DNA from: RPQJ01 sp963846885
Lineage (GTDB): Bacteria > Pseudomonadota > Gammaproteobacteria > Steroidobacterales > Steroidobacteraceae
DNA length: 64,000 bases
Reading direction: 5' to 3'
NCBI GenBank assembly: GCA_963846885.1
Contig: CAWJXS010000007.1
Coordinates: 124,001-188,000, forward strand
Shown here: positions 28,771 to 36,448 of the stretch, one piece after another
Numbering within the stretch: the stretch's first letter is position 1
How the letters are laid out: each line of letters begins with the position of its first letter
Translations under genes and position numbers: made by a program
The notes under the pieces: generated by a model
The model's database searches: none
The model's input: the letters and a program-made list of their open reading frames with translations, nothing else
What the model was told of the DNA's origin: nothing

Positions 28771-28774
28771 TCGC

Positions 28775-29818
28775 ATGTCGCTCGACGCGCGACTGCAGAG
28801 CGTCTGGTACGGCCCCGCCTGGCGCAGCCTGCCGCTGTGGCCGCTCGCGCTGCTGTTCAGGGCCATCCTCGCGTTGCGTGCGCTGCTGTATCGCGTCGGT
28901 CTGCTGCGCACCGAGCGTGCCGCTGTTCCCGTCATCGTGGTCGGCAACATCACCGTGGGTGGCACGGGCAAGACGCCGGTTGCCGCCTGGCTCGCGCGCG
29001 AACTCGCGGCTCGTGGACGGCGCGTCGGCGTCGTGCTGCGCGGGTACGGTGGCTCGCATCGAGGTCCTCCGCGGTGCGTCAAGGCCGGCGATGACGCGTC
29101 AGTCGTCGGCGACGAGGCGCTGCTGCACGCGCGCAATGGCATGCACGTCGTCGTCATCGGCGCCGATCGCGTGCAGGCATCGGCGTTGGCGGTCGCACAA
29201 GGCGCCGAGGTCGTCGTTTGTGACGACGGCCTGCAGCACGTTCGCCTGGCGCGCGATTACGAGATCGCGGTCGTCGACGGCACGCGAGGGCTTGGCAACG
29301 GCTGGTTGTTGCCTGCGGGTCCCTTGCGTGAGCCCGCAGGTGAGCTGGATTCGGTCCATGCTGTCGTGATGACGGAGCGGGCCGGCCAGGCCGCGATCAA
29401 CCTGCCGGTGCGCGCGCCGTTGCAGCTGACGGCCAGGTTCACGTTGGGCAGTGCCGTCAACCTGCTCACGGGGGAAAAGCGCGCCCTGCAGCACTTCCGG
29501 GGTGTTCCGGGCGTCCATGCGGTCGCGGGCATCGGGCACCCGGAAGCATTCTTCCGCGGCCTGCGGCAGCAGGGGCTCGCTGTGCAGGCTCACGCCTTGC
29601 CCGACCATGCAGCTTTCGGTGACCACGAAGCGGGTGTGCCGCTCGACGGCATCGTGCTGATGACCGAGAAAGATGCCGTAAAATGTGCGGGTATGGCGCG
29701 CCCCGGCTGGTGGTGGGTGGAACTCGAGCTGGAGTTCGAACCTGCGGACGCAGCGGCGCTGCTCGAATCTGTTCTTGCACGCACCGGCCTGGCCGGCGCG
29801 GGAGTTTCCCTTGGATAA
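28775..29818 (+). CDS. lpxK: Tetraacyldisaccharide 4'-kinase LpxK
   Basis: Phosphorylates the 4' position of tetraacyldisaccharide-1-phosphate to form lipid IVA. The membrane-associated N-terminus contains LALLFRAILALRALLYRVG. The P-loop is VVGNITVGGTGKTPV, followed by VGVVLRGYGG, VVGDEALLHA and VVVCDDGLQHVRLARDYEI. LMTEKDAVKC is the C-terminal signature. The 347 residues are typical. The stop overlaps the next gene by 8 bases. Confidence 0.97.
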   Translation: MSLDARLQSVWYGPAWRSLPLWPLALLFRAILALRALLYRVGLLRTERAAVPVIVVGNITVGGTGKTPVAAWLARELAARGRRVGVVLRGYGGSHRGPPRCVKAGDDASVVGDEALLHARNGMHVVVIGADRVQASALAVAQGAEVVVCDDGLQHVRLARDYEIAVVDGTRGLGNGWLLPAGPLREPAGELDSVHAVVMTERAGQAAINLPVRAPLQLTARFTLGSAVNLLTGEKRALQHFRGVPGVHAVAGIGHPEAFFRGLRQQGLAVQAHALPDHAAFGDHEAGVPLDGIVLMTEKDAVKCAGMARPGWWWVELELEFEPADAAALLESVLARTGLAGAGVSLG

Positions 29819-29999
29819 CAAACTGCTCGACATCCTCGCGTGCCCCTTGTGCAAGGGGCCGCTGCAGTGGCACCGCGACGCACAGTGCCTCGTCTGCCGC
29901 GCTGACCGGCTCGCCTATCCCGTCGTCGACGGTGTGCCTGCCATGCTCGAGGAAGAGGCGCGCCGGCTCAATTCCGACGACCCGCTGCTCAAGGATTGA
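29811..29999 (+). CDS. Trm112/YcaR family protein
   Basis: A 62-residue protein starting at a TTG that overlaps lpxK, with gggagtttccc in front. Two CxxC pairs, ACPLCKG (residues 11-14) and CLVCRAD, would bind zinc, although E. coli YcaR lacks the full set. The ending YPVVDGVPAMLEEEARRL is the Trm112 signature. In eukaryotes Trm112 is an activator of methyltransferases. The bacterial role between lpxK and kdsB is not established. Confidence 0.92.
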   Translation: MDNKLLDILACPLCKGPLQWHRDAQCLVCRADRLAYPVVDGVPAMLEEEARRLNSDDPLLKD

Positions 30000-30007
30000 G
30001 CCTCGGC

Positions 30008-30790
30008 ATGCGGTTCCATGTCGTCATTCCTGCGCGTTACGCGTCGACCCGTCTGCCCGGCAAGCCTTTGTGCGACATCGGCGGCCGCACGATGATCCAG
30101 CGCGTGGTGGAGCAGGCAGCCGCCAGCGGCGCGGACGAAGTCCTGGTGGCAACCGACGACGAGCGCATTGCCGCGGCAGTGCACGATCCCCGCGGACGGA
30201 CTGGCACGATCGCAGTGTTGACCGACGCCGCGTTGCCTTCTGGCACAGATCGTGTGGCTGCAGTGGCCCGCGCGCGCCTCTGGGACGACGACACGATCGT
30301 GGTCAACGTGCAGGGCGACGAACCGTTCGTGCCGCCACGTTTGATCGACCAGGTGGCGCAGCTGCTCGCGCGTGATTCCTCGGCGGCCATTGCGACGCTC
30401 GCGACGCCGATCGCGTCGCTGCACGAATTCCTCGATCCGAACGTAGTGAAAGTGGTGTGTGCCGACGATGGCGCCGCGATGTATTTCAGTCGCGCGCCGA
30501 TTCCCTGGTCGCGCGACGGCGCGAGCGCGGGGCTGGCCAGCCAGACGGCGCATGCGGGCGCGCTGCGGCACGTGGGTCTCTATGCGTACCGTGTCGGCGC
30601 CCTCAGGCGACTCACTGCCATGGCGCCTTCGAGCCACGAGCACCTCGAGAAACTCGAACAGCTGCGGGCGCTGCAGGCTGGGCTGCGCATCGTCGTGGCT
30701 GAATGCGCCGAACCCCCCGGGCCAGGAATCGATACCGAAGCGGATCTCGAGCGCGCACGCGCGCGAGTCGCCGGCCACCACGGAGCCTGA
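30008..30790 (+). CDS. kdsB: 3-deoxy-manno-octulosonate cytidylyltransferase
   Basis: Activates Kdo to CMP-Kdo for LPS inner-core synthesis. Signatures: FHVVIPARYASTRLPGKPL at the N-terminus, VLVATDDERIAAAV, SGTDRVAAVARARLWDDDTI, VVNVQGDEPFVPPRLIDQVA, and KLEQLRALQAGLRIVVAE. The 260 residues are close to the family norm. The ATG used puts the conserved N-terminus at residue 2; the TTG 12 bases upstream is less likely. Confidence 0.96.
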   Translation: MRFHVVIPARYASTRLPGKPLCDIGGRTMIQRVVEQAAASGADEVLVATDDERIAAAVHDPRGRTGTIAVLTDAALPSGTDRVAAVARARLWDDDTIVVNVQGDEPFVPPRLIDQVAQLLARDSSAAIATLATPIASLHEFLDPNVVKVVCADDGAAMYFSRAPIPWSRDGASAGLASQTAHAGALRHVGLYAYRVGALRRLTAMAPSSHEHLEKLEQLRALQAGLRIVVAECAEPPGPGIDTEADLERARARVAGHHGA

Positions 30791-30794
30791 TCAC

Positions 30795-31125
30795 ATGAAC
30801 GAACCCCTGATCGTTGCCTTCGGCGTCACGATCACCACCTGGAAACTGATTGGCTACCTGGGCGTCACGCTGTTTGCCGGCCGGTGGTTCGTGCAGATGT
30901 TCTACTCGACGGCGCCACGGCCGGCCCGTGATGCCGACCATCTTCTGGCTGATGAGCATCAGCGGCAGCCTGCTGCTGCTGTCGTACTTCACTTTCGGCA
31001 AGAACGACTCGGTGGGCATTCTCTCGAACCTGTTTCCAGCGGGCGTGGCGGGCTACAACCTGCTCCTCGACCTGCGGCACAGGAAGGAGAAGCGGGAGGA
31101 AAGGGCAAGGGGAGCTAGGGGCTAG
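30795..31125 (+). pseudogene. LpxB N-terminal-domain (LAB_N) membrane protein, frameshifted
   Basis: Small membrane protein related to the N-terminal domain of lipid-A-disaccharide synthase, often found near lipid A genes. Codons from the ATG read TTWKLIGYLGVTLFAGRWFV then QMFYS. The conserved continuation RPVMPTIFWLMSISGSLLLL and FGKNDSVGILSNLFPAGVAG lies one frame over. One extra base around 30916-30930 (ggccggccc) explains the shift, and total length is 110 codons plus one base. The last residues (RARGARG) are encoded by the C-rich repeat. Many such genes also carry a glycosyltransferase neighbour; none is present. Confidence 0.85.
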
Positions 31126-31254
31126 GGGCTAGGGGCTAGTCGGAACGTCCTCACCTCTCCCGCGACGCGGGAGAGGTCGGCCGGCAGGCCGGGTGAGGGC
31201 CCAATTTGCGCGTGAGCGCGTTCCGACTAACCCCTAGCCCCTAGCCCCTAATCC
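31112..31254. repeat. Long inverted repeat of telomere-like tracts enclosing a GCGGGAGAGG palindrome
   Basis: The left arm (31122-31147, ctaggggctag...cggaacg) and the right arm (31219-31244) are 26-base reverse complements with one mismatch. Enclosed is a perfect 11-bp palindrome, cctctcccgcg/cgcgggagagg (31154-31164 and 31166-31176), with a gtcggccggcaggccgggtgaggg tail. It lies between the convergent 3' ends of the LAB_N gene and rluF and encodes the last codons of both. The arrangement would fold into a strong hairpin on either strand and could act as a bidirectional terminator. Confidence 0.88.
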
Positions 31255-31989
31255 CTTCTTCAACTTCAGCGTCGAGCGCTTGCGCTCCGGCGGCACCAGC
31301 AACGGCTTCACTTCCTCCGCCGTCAGGTTGCGCCACGTTCCCACCGGCAGGTTGCCGAGCTGGATGTGCATGATCCGCACGCGCTGCAAGCGGCGCACCG
31401 TGTAGTCGTAGTACTCGCACATCCGGCGAATCTGGCGGTTCAGGCCCTGGGTCAGCACGATGCGGAACGTATTGCGTCCCGCCTGCGTGACGCGACAGGG
31501 ATTCGTGATGGTGTCGAGGATGGGCACGCCGCGCGCCATGCCGGCCAGGAATTCCGGCGTCAGCGGTCGATCGACGGAGACGATGTACTCCTTCTCGTGC
31601 TCGTGCTCCGCGCGCAGCACGCGGTTGACGATGTCGCCGTCGTTGGTGAGCAGGATCAGGCCTTCCGAATCCTTGTCGAGGCGGCCGATCGGGAACACTC
31701 TTTCACGGTGGCCCACGAAGTCCACGATGTTGTCTGGCACGTCGCGGTCCGTCGTGCATTCGACGCCGATCGGCTTGTTCAACGCGAGGTAGACGCGTGC
31801 GGGCTTGAAATCGAGGGCCCGGCCATCGAGCGTGACCGTGTCGCCCGGGTTGACCTTGGTGCCGAGCACCGCGGCGACACCGTTCACGGCGACGCGTCCC
31901 GCCTCGACCCACTGGTCGGCCTGGCGTCGCGAGCACACGCCGGACTCGCTCAGGAACTTGTTGATGCGCAACGAGGAGGGTTCAGCCAC
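31234..31989 (-). CDS. rluF: 23S rRNA pseudouridine synthase RluF
   Basis: Converts U2604 (and U2605 in E. coli) of 23S rRNA to pseudouridine. An S4 domain (LRINKFLSESGVCSRRQADQ) is followed by the RsuA-family catalytic motif GRLDKDSEGLILLTNDGD and the RluF-type AEHEHEKEYIVSVDRPLTPE plus LTQGLNRQIRRMCEYYDYTV. The 251 residues are shorter than E. coli RluF. The start is GTG inside GTGGCTGA, overlapping the stop of yciH. The C-terminal GLGARG residues come from the C-rich repeat, so the repeat appears to have replaced or trimmed the original end. Confidence 0.93.
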   Translation of the reverse strand: MAEPSSLRINKFLSESGVCSRRQADQWVEAGRVAVNGVAAVLGTKVNPGDTVTLDGRALDFKPARVYLALNKPIGVECTTDRDVPDNIVDFVGHRERVFPIGRLDKDSEGLILLTNDGDIVNRVLRAEHEHEKEYIVSVDRPLTPEFLAGMARGVPILDTITNPCRVTQAGRNTFRIVLTQGLNRQIRRMCEYYDYTVRRLQRVRIMHIQLGNLPVGTWRNLTAEEVKPLLVPPERKRSTLKLKKGLGARG

Positions 31990-32347
31990 CGGACTTGCGC
32001 ACCGTGTAACCGAGCTTGCCGAGTTCGTCCACCAGCAGGTCGCGATGGTCGCCCTGGATCTCGATGATGCCAGCCTCTACGGTGCCACCGCAGCCACAGC
32101 GCTTCTTGAGCCGCGTCGCCAGCGCCTCGAGTTCCGCCCCCGCCAGCGGCACACCCTTGATGATCGTCACGCCCTTGCCTTTACGGCCCTTGGTTTCCCG
32201 GCCCACGCGCACGATGCCGTCGCCGGCCGCAGGCGCGGCCGGTTGCGGCGCCTTGCTGCGCTTGCAGCGGCATTCGGTCAATGGCCGGGTGCACTCGGGG
32301 CAGAGGCGTCCCGCGCCTGTCGAATAGACGAGTCGGTTCGTGGTCAT
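31982..32347 (-). CDS. yciH: YciH/SUI1-family translation initiation factor
   Basis: Bacterial homologue of eIF1. The 121 residues start MTTNRLVYSTGAGRLCPECT and carry four cysteines (CPEC, CRC region) followed by the SUI1 domain: RETKGRKGKGVTIIKGVPLA, ATRLKKRCGCGGTVEAGIIE and IQGDHRDLLVDEL. YciH is reported in E. coli to influence initiation fidelity, but its physiological role is unsettled. It overlaps rluF by 8 bases, suggesting one mRNA. Confidence 0.93.
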   Translation of the reverse strand: MTTNRLVYSTGAGRLCPECTRPLTECRCKRSKAPQPAAPAAGDGIVRVGRETKGRKGKGVTIIKGVPLAGAELEALATRLKKRCGCGGTVEAGIIEIQGDHRDLLVDELGKLGYTVRKSGG

Positions 32348-32472
32348 TGCGCAGGGCTCGCAGGCATGCCGGCATTGTAAGCCATGGCCGGGTACGTCCC
32401 TATGCGGGCGCCGACTCGCACTGGCGGACCCCGTGACGCACAATTCGACCTGACCACGTGGAGCGTGTCGCC

Positions 32473-33432
32473 ATGATCGAATTCGAAACGGACCGTCTGC
32501 GCCTGCGGCGACTGGTGCTCGACGATGCCCCGTTCATCCTGCGCCTGGTGAACGAGCCGTCCTGGCTCCGGTTCATCGGCGACCGCGGCGTGCACAACCT
32601 GGACGAGGCGCGCCAGTACATCACGGGCGGTCCGCAGCGCCTCTATGCCGCATACGGCTTCGGTCTCTTCCTGGTCGAAAGCCGCGCGGAGGGACAGCCG
32701 CTCGGCCTCTGCGGCCTGATCAAGCGCGACACGCTGCCCGACGTCGACATCGGTTTCGCTTTCCTGCCGGAACACTGGGGCCAGGGCTACGCGCGCGAGG
32801 CCGCCGCCGCGACCTTGCGCTACGCCAGGGAAAGGCATGGCCTTGCACGCGTCGTCGCGATCACGAGCCTGGACAACACGGCGTCCGGGCGCGTGCTCGA
32901 GACGGTGGGCATGCGGTTCGAAGGCACGCTGCGCCTGGAGGCCGGCAGCGACGAAGTCCGCCATTACGGCACCACCGGGGCTTTCCAGATGGACGCCGTG
33001 AACGCGCGAGTCGTCTTCGACGATCTCTGGACGTCGGGCCAGCTGTCCAGCGCCGACATCCAGCGACTGCCCGCGCTGGAGGTGGCGGCCGTCGTGAACC
33101 TCGCCTTGCCGACGAGTGCGAACGCGTTGCCAGGCGAGGCGGAGGAGGTCACGCGCCTGGGGCTCCCGTACGTGCACTTGCCGGTCCCCTGGGAGCAGCC
33201 CGAGTTGGCTCACCTGCAGCAGTTCTTTGGCGTGCTCGACGCCTTTGCCGGGCGCCGCGTGTGGGTGCATTGCGCGCTGAATTATCGCGTGTCGGCGTTC
33301 GTCTACCTCTACCGCCGATTGCGTCGCGGCGAATCGGCGGAAGAGGCCAGCTACCCCATGCGCACGATCTGGCAGCCGAACCCGGTCTGGCAGGCTTTCA
33401 TCGAGCAGGCGCTGGCGGAGCCTGCTGTCTAA
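32473..33432 (+). CDS. GNAT acetyltransferase fused to a phosphatase-like domain
   Basis: A 319-residue two-domain protein. Residues 1 to about 170 are a RimJ/RimL-type GNAT: FETDRLRLRRLVLDDAPFIL, VDIGFAFLPEHWGQGYAREA (acetyl-CoA-binding loop) and SLDNTASGRVLETVGMRFEG. Residues about 180-319 resemble the DUF442/tyrosine-phosphatase-like group: TSGQLSSADIQRLP, GLPYVHLPVPWEQPELAHLQ, and RRVWVHCALNYRVSAFVYLY. The loop is CX4R rather than the canonical CX5R, so phosphatase activity is doubtful. The ATG starts the GNAT fold directly. I do not know a characterised fusion of this kind. It is divergent from yciH. Confidence 0.85.
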   Translation: MIEFETDRLRLRRLVLDDAPFILRLVNEPSWLRFIGDRGVHNLDEARQYITGGPQRLYAAYGFGLFLVESRAEGQPLGLCGLIKRDTLPDVDIGFAFLPEHWGQGYAREAAAATLRYARERHGLARVVAITSLDNTASGRVLETVGMRFEGTLRLEAGSDEVRHYGTTGAFQMDAVNARVVFDDLWTSGQLSSADIQRLPALEVAAVVNLALPTSANALPGEAEEVTRLGLPYVHLPVPWEQPELAHLQQFFGVLDAFAGRRVWVHCALNYRVSAFVYLYRRLRRGESAEEASYPMRTIWQPNPVWQAFIEQALAEPAV

Positions 33433-33435
33433 CGG

Positions 33436-34636
33436 CTAAGGGGCCGCGACGGCGACCACGCGATAGATCACGCCGGCGTAGTCGTCGGTGATGAAGATCG
33501 CGCCGTCGGGCCCCTGCGTGACGCCGGCCGGCCGCCCGAGAATGCCTTCGCTGTTGCGGAAGCCGGTCAGGAAATCGCGCTCGACGATGCTGCCATCGGC
33601 CTGCCAGTCGAGCGCCACCACCTTGTAGCCGTCGGGCACGCTCCGGTTCCAGGAGCCGTGCAAGGCAACGAGTGCCGTGCGCGAGTAGCCCGGCGGCAGC
33701 GTGGCGCCGCGAAGGAATGCGATTCCGAGCGGCGCATTGTGGGCACGGAACTCGTGTGCCGGCGGAATCGAGCGGGCGATGTCTGCTTCGTGCCCCTTGC
33801 CCATGTCCGGATCGCCGACTCGCGCGCCGAAAGCGAACGGCCAGCCGTAGAAGCCGCCGCGCTCGATGCGGTTGAGCTCGTCGGGCGGCAGGTCGTCGCC
33901 GAGCAGGTCACGTCCGTTCTCGGTCGCGTAGAGCGCGTCGTCCCACGGCGCCCAGTCGAAGCCGACGCTGTTGCGCAGGCCGGTGGCGAAAATCTCGCGT
34001 TCCTTGCCGTCCGGCTGCATGCGCATGATCGTGGCGCGGCGATGAATCTTTCTCGATGCACACGTTGCAGCTCGAGCCCTGCGCAACGTAGAGCAGGCCG
34101 TCCGGCCCGAAGCCGATCGTCTTGGTCTGGTGGAAGCCGTCCGCGGTGAAATCGTCGACCACGCGTTCGTAGCTGCCCGACACCTGGCCAAGGGCTTCGT
34201 CGAAGCGAATGCGCCCGATACCCGTCCGGTCCCCGACATAGAGCCAGCCGTCGTGCAGCGCGAGACCGTGCGGATGGTCGATCTCAGGCAGCAAGGTACG
34301 CACGGCATCCGGTTTGCCGTCGCCATTCGTGTCCCGCTCGAGCAGCACGATTTCATCGGCCCGCGTGCGTGCGACGATGAGGTCGCCCGTAGCGGTGGCC
34401 AGGGGCCAGCGGGCGAGCGGCACGTCCGTCGAATACACCTCGAGCCGGAAGCCGTCGGCAACGATGAGCTTCGCTGCGGCTTCAGCGGTGCTCGGCGGCT
34501 TGATGCCGCGACCGAGCATGAAGTCGAGCATGACCTTCTTGTCGCCGACCTGCACGGGACCGAACCAGACGAAAGCCACGAGCGCCACGGCCAGGGCGGC
34601 GACGGCGAGGGCGATCCAGCGCAGTATTCTTTTCAT
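33436..34636 (-). pseudogene. PQQ-type sugar (sorbosone) dehydrogenase, frameshifted
   Basis: Beta-propeller dehydrogenase-like protein with an N-terminal membrane anchor or signal (MKRILRWIALAVAALAVALV then AFVWF). Blades include DGFRLEVYSTDVPLARWPLA, IDHPHGLALHDGWLYVGDRT, and after the shift GFDWAPWDDALYATENGRDL and YSRTALVALHGSWNRSVPDG. SSCNVCIEKD and RRATIMRMQPDGKEREIF lie in adjacent frames. One extra base near 34050-34053 (gattcatcgcc on the minus strand) explains it; length is 400 codons plus one. Whether the family uses PQQ or merely shares the fold cannot be told here. Confidence 0.87.
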
Positions 34637-34695
34637 GCGGTGCAGCTTAGAGGGTCTGCAACGGCGCGCAAAGCGACGTGTCAGTTATCGCCGGT

Positions 34696-35793
34696 TCAGC
34701 TCCAGTCGCGACGTACCGCTTCCTCGATCAAGCGGAACACGCGCCCGTCATCATGCGCGTTGGTGCGACCCAGCAAGCCGCGTTGCCAGTGGGCGGGCAG
34801 CGCCTGCCGGCCGTGCAGGGCGCCGACGGCGGCGCCGACGATCGCCCCGATCGTGTCGTTGTCCTGCGTGTCGTTGACGGCCCGCACGATGGCTTCTTCC
34901 GGGTCGTGCGCATGCCGGGCCAGGATCCACAGTGCGCTCGGCACGGTTTCCAGCAGATACGCGCCGGATGACCATTCGACGCAAGCCTGGCGGGTGTCCC
35001 AGTCGTGCTTCAGCGCTTCTTCCAGCACGGCGTCCAGGTAATCGGGAAACGTCCCTTTCTTCGCAGCGAAGCGCGGATTGCGGGGCTCGTAGGGCTGATC
35101 GGAGCAGACTTGCCGCACGGTGGCGCAGTACGTCGCCAGGATCCAGTCGGCGGTGGGCGGGGCCGGCAGCCGCAACAGGCGGGCGAGCAGATCGACGAAG
35201 GCGACGCACGAGGCGACGGAAGCCGCATCCCGATGCGTGACGATCGACGCCAGGGCGACGTCGAGCCACAACGCCGCACTCGTGCCTTCCGGATGCAGCA
35301 GCACCACGGGCGCGATCCGCATCAGGGCGCCGTTGCCGGCGCTCTCTGTGCCACAGTGATACCACGACGTGAACCCTTCCTTGCGCGTGCGCAGGAACTT
35401 CTCCATCGACCGGCCCGCACCGAACAGTTCGTGCGATGCAAACCGGGCGGAGAGGTCGTCAGGGTCCAGCGTGCCGAGTTCGAGCAGGCTTTCCAGCGTC
35501 CAGAACGCCAGCTGGCTGTCGTCCGACGGCAGGCCGACGCGGTGCCCGGCCAGGCGGGAGTTCGGCAGGTAGTCACGCACTTCGCCGAAGAGCGCATGCC
35601 GCTGGACATCCGTCATGCCCTCGGACGTGTTGCCGAGCGCATCGCCGATGGCAAGCCCGAGCAGCATTCCGCGCAACCGATCGGGCGCGATGGGGCCGCG
35701 CACTGGATCGCGCGGACCCTGCAGCAATGCCGAGCGCGCCGGCAGGAAGCCTTCCGAGATGACGCGCGCGGCGAGGGGTAGGTTGGAGGTCAT
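34696..35793 (-). CDS. ADP-ribosylglycohydrolase family protein
   Basis: Predicted to hydrolyse ADP-ribose linkages (DraG/ARH fold) on proteins or small molecules. The metal-binding acidic clusters are visible: GMLLGLAIGDALGNTSEGMT near the N-terminus, GLPSDDSQLAFWTLESLLE, and NDTQDNDTIGAIVGAAVGAL near the C-terminus, with NGALMRIAPVVLL in between. The 365 residues from MTSNLPLAARV are reasonable for the family. No ADP-ribosyltransferase is visible nearby. The gene diverges from ptpA with about 97 bases between, so the two may share a control region. Confidence 0.9.
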   Translation of the reverse strand: MTSNLPLAARVISEGFLPARSALLQGPRDPVRGPIAPDRLRGMLLGLAIGDALGNTSEGMTDVQRHALFGEVRDYLPNSRLAGHRVGLPSDDSQLAFWTLESLLELGTLDPDDLSARFASHELFGAGRSMEKFLRTRKEGFTSWYHCGTESAGNGALMRIAPVVLLHPEGTSAALWLDVALASIVTHRDAASVASCVAFVDLLARLLRLPAPPTADWILATYCATVRQVCSDQPYEPRNPRFAAKKGTFPDYLDAVLEEALKHDWDTRQACVEWSSGAYLLETVPSALWILARHAHDPEEAIVRAVNDTQDNDTIGAIVGAAVGALHGRQALPAHWQRGLLGRTNAHDDGRVFRLIEEAVRRDWS

Positions 35794-35890
35794 TGGCCCT
35801 ACAGTGTCGCAGATTCCCCAGTGCGCGCGCAGTGGCGCACGCGACGCCAGTTGCTGTAGGTTCGGGCAAGCAACTGGCAGCGGGTGCGGC

Positions 35891-36367
35891 ATGAAGATCC
35901 TGTTCGTCTGCATGGGCAACATCTGTAGATCGCCGACCGCGGAGGGCGTATTTCGCGATTACGTCGGGCGGCACGCCCCCGATCTCGACGTCGAACTCGA
36001 TTCCGCCGGCACGCACGACTACCACGTCGGCAGGCCGCCCGATCCGCGTACGGTCGCGGCGGCGGCCAGGCGCGGCATCGATCTCACGCCGTTGCGCGCG
36101 CGCCAGGTCACGGCCGTCGACTTCGAGCGCTTCGACCTGATCCTGGCCATGGACCGGCTCAATCACGTGACCCTGCTCGACCGCAGTCCGCGGCAGTTCC
36201 ACGCCCGCATCCGCACGCTGCTCGAGTTCACAGGCGACGGCGACCCGGCCGACGTCCCCGATCCGTATTACGGCGATGCCGCGGGTTTCGATGCAGTACT
36301 CGACCTGGTCGAGACCGCGGCACCGGGATTGCTGGCCGAGATACGCAGCAGGTCGCGCGCCCGCTGA
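35891..36367 (+). CDS. ptpA: Low-molecular-weight protein tyrosine phosphatase
   Basis: Cytosolic phosphatase of 158 residues. The P-loop VCMGNICRSP is at residues 6-15 (catalytic Cys7, Arg13), and the general acid Asp is in DVPDPYYGDAAGF. LDSAGTHDYHVGRPPDPRTV is typical of the family. In Pseudomonas, from memory, the homologue lies between kdsB and murB; here a large unrelated block follows. Its targets are unknown; homologues often control exopolysaccharide kinases. Confidence 0.95.
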   Translation: MKILFVCMGNICRSPTAEGVFRDYVGRHAPDLDVELDSAGTHDYHVGRPPDPRTVAAAARRGIDLTPLRARQVTAVDFERFDLILAMDRLNHVTLLDRSPRQFHARIRTLLEFTGDGDPADVPDPYYGDAAGFDAVLDLVETAAPGLLAEIRSRSRAR

Positions 36368-36448
36368 GCATCGGCTCTTGTTCCGCCTGTCGCTTTTGCG
36401 GCTACACTGCGCCGTTCGCTAAAAGAAGATGGTTCGCGGGGGAACGGA

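Noticed and set aside
32401..32472. Possible riboswitch or leader between yciH and the GNAT fusion
   Set aside because: Too short and no conserved fold or complementary arms were visible.
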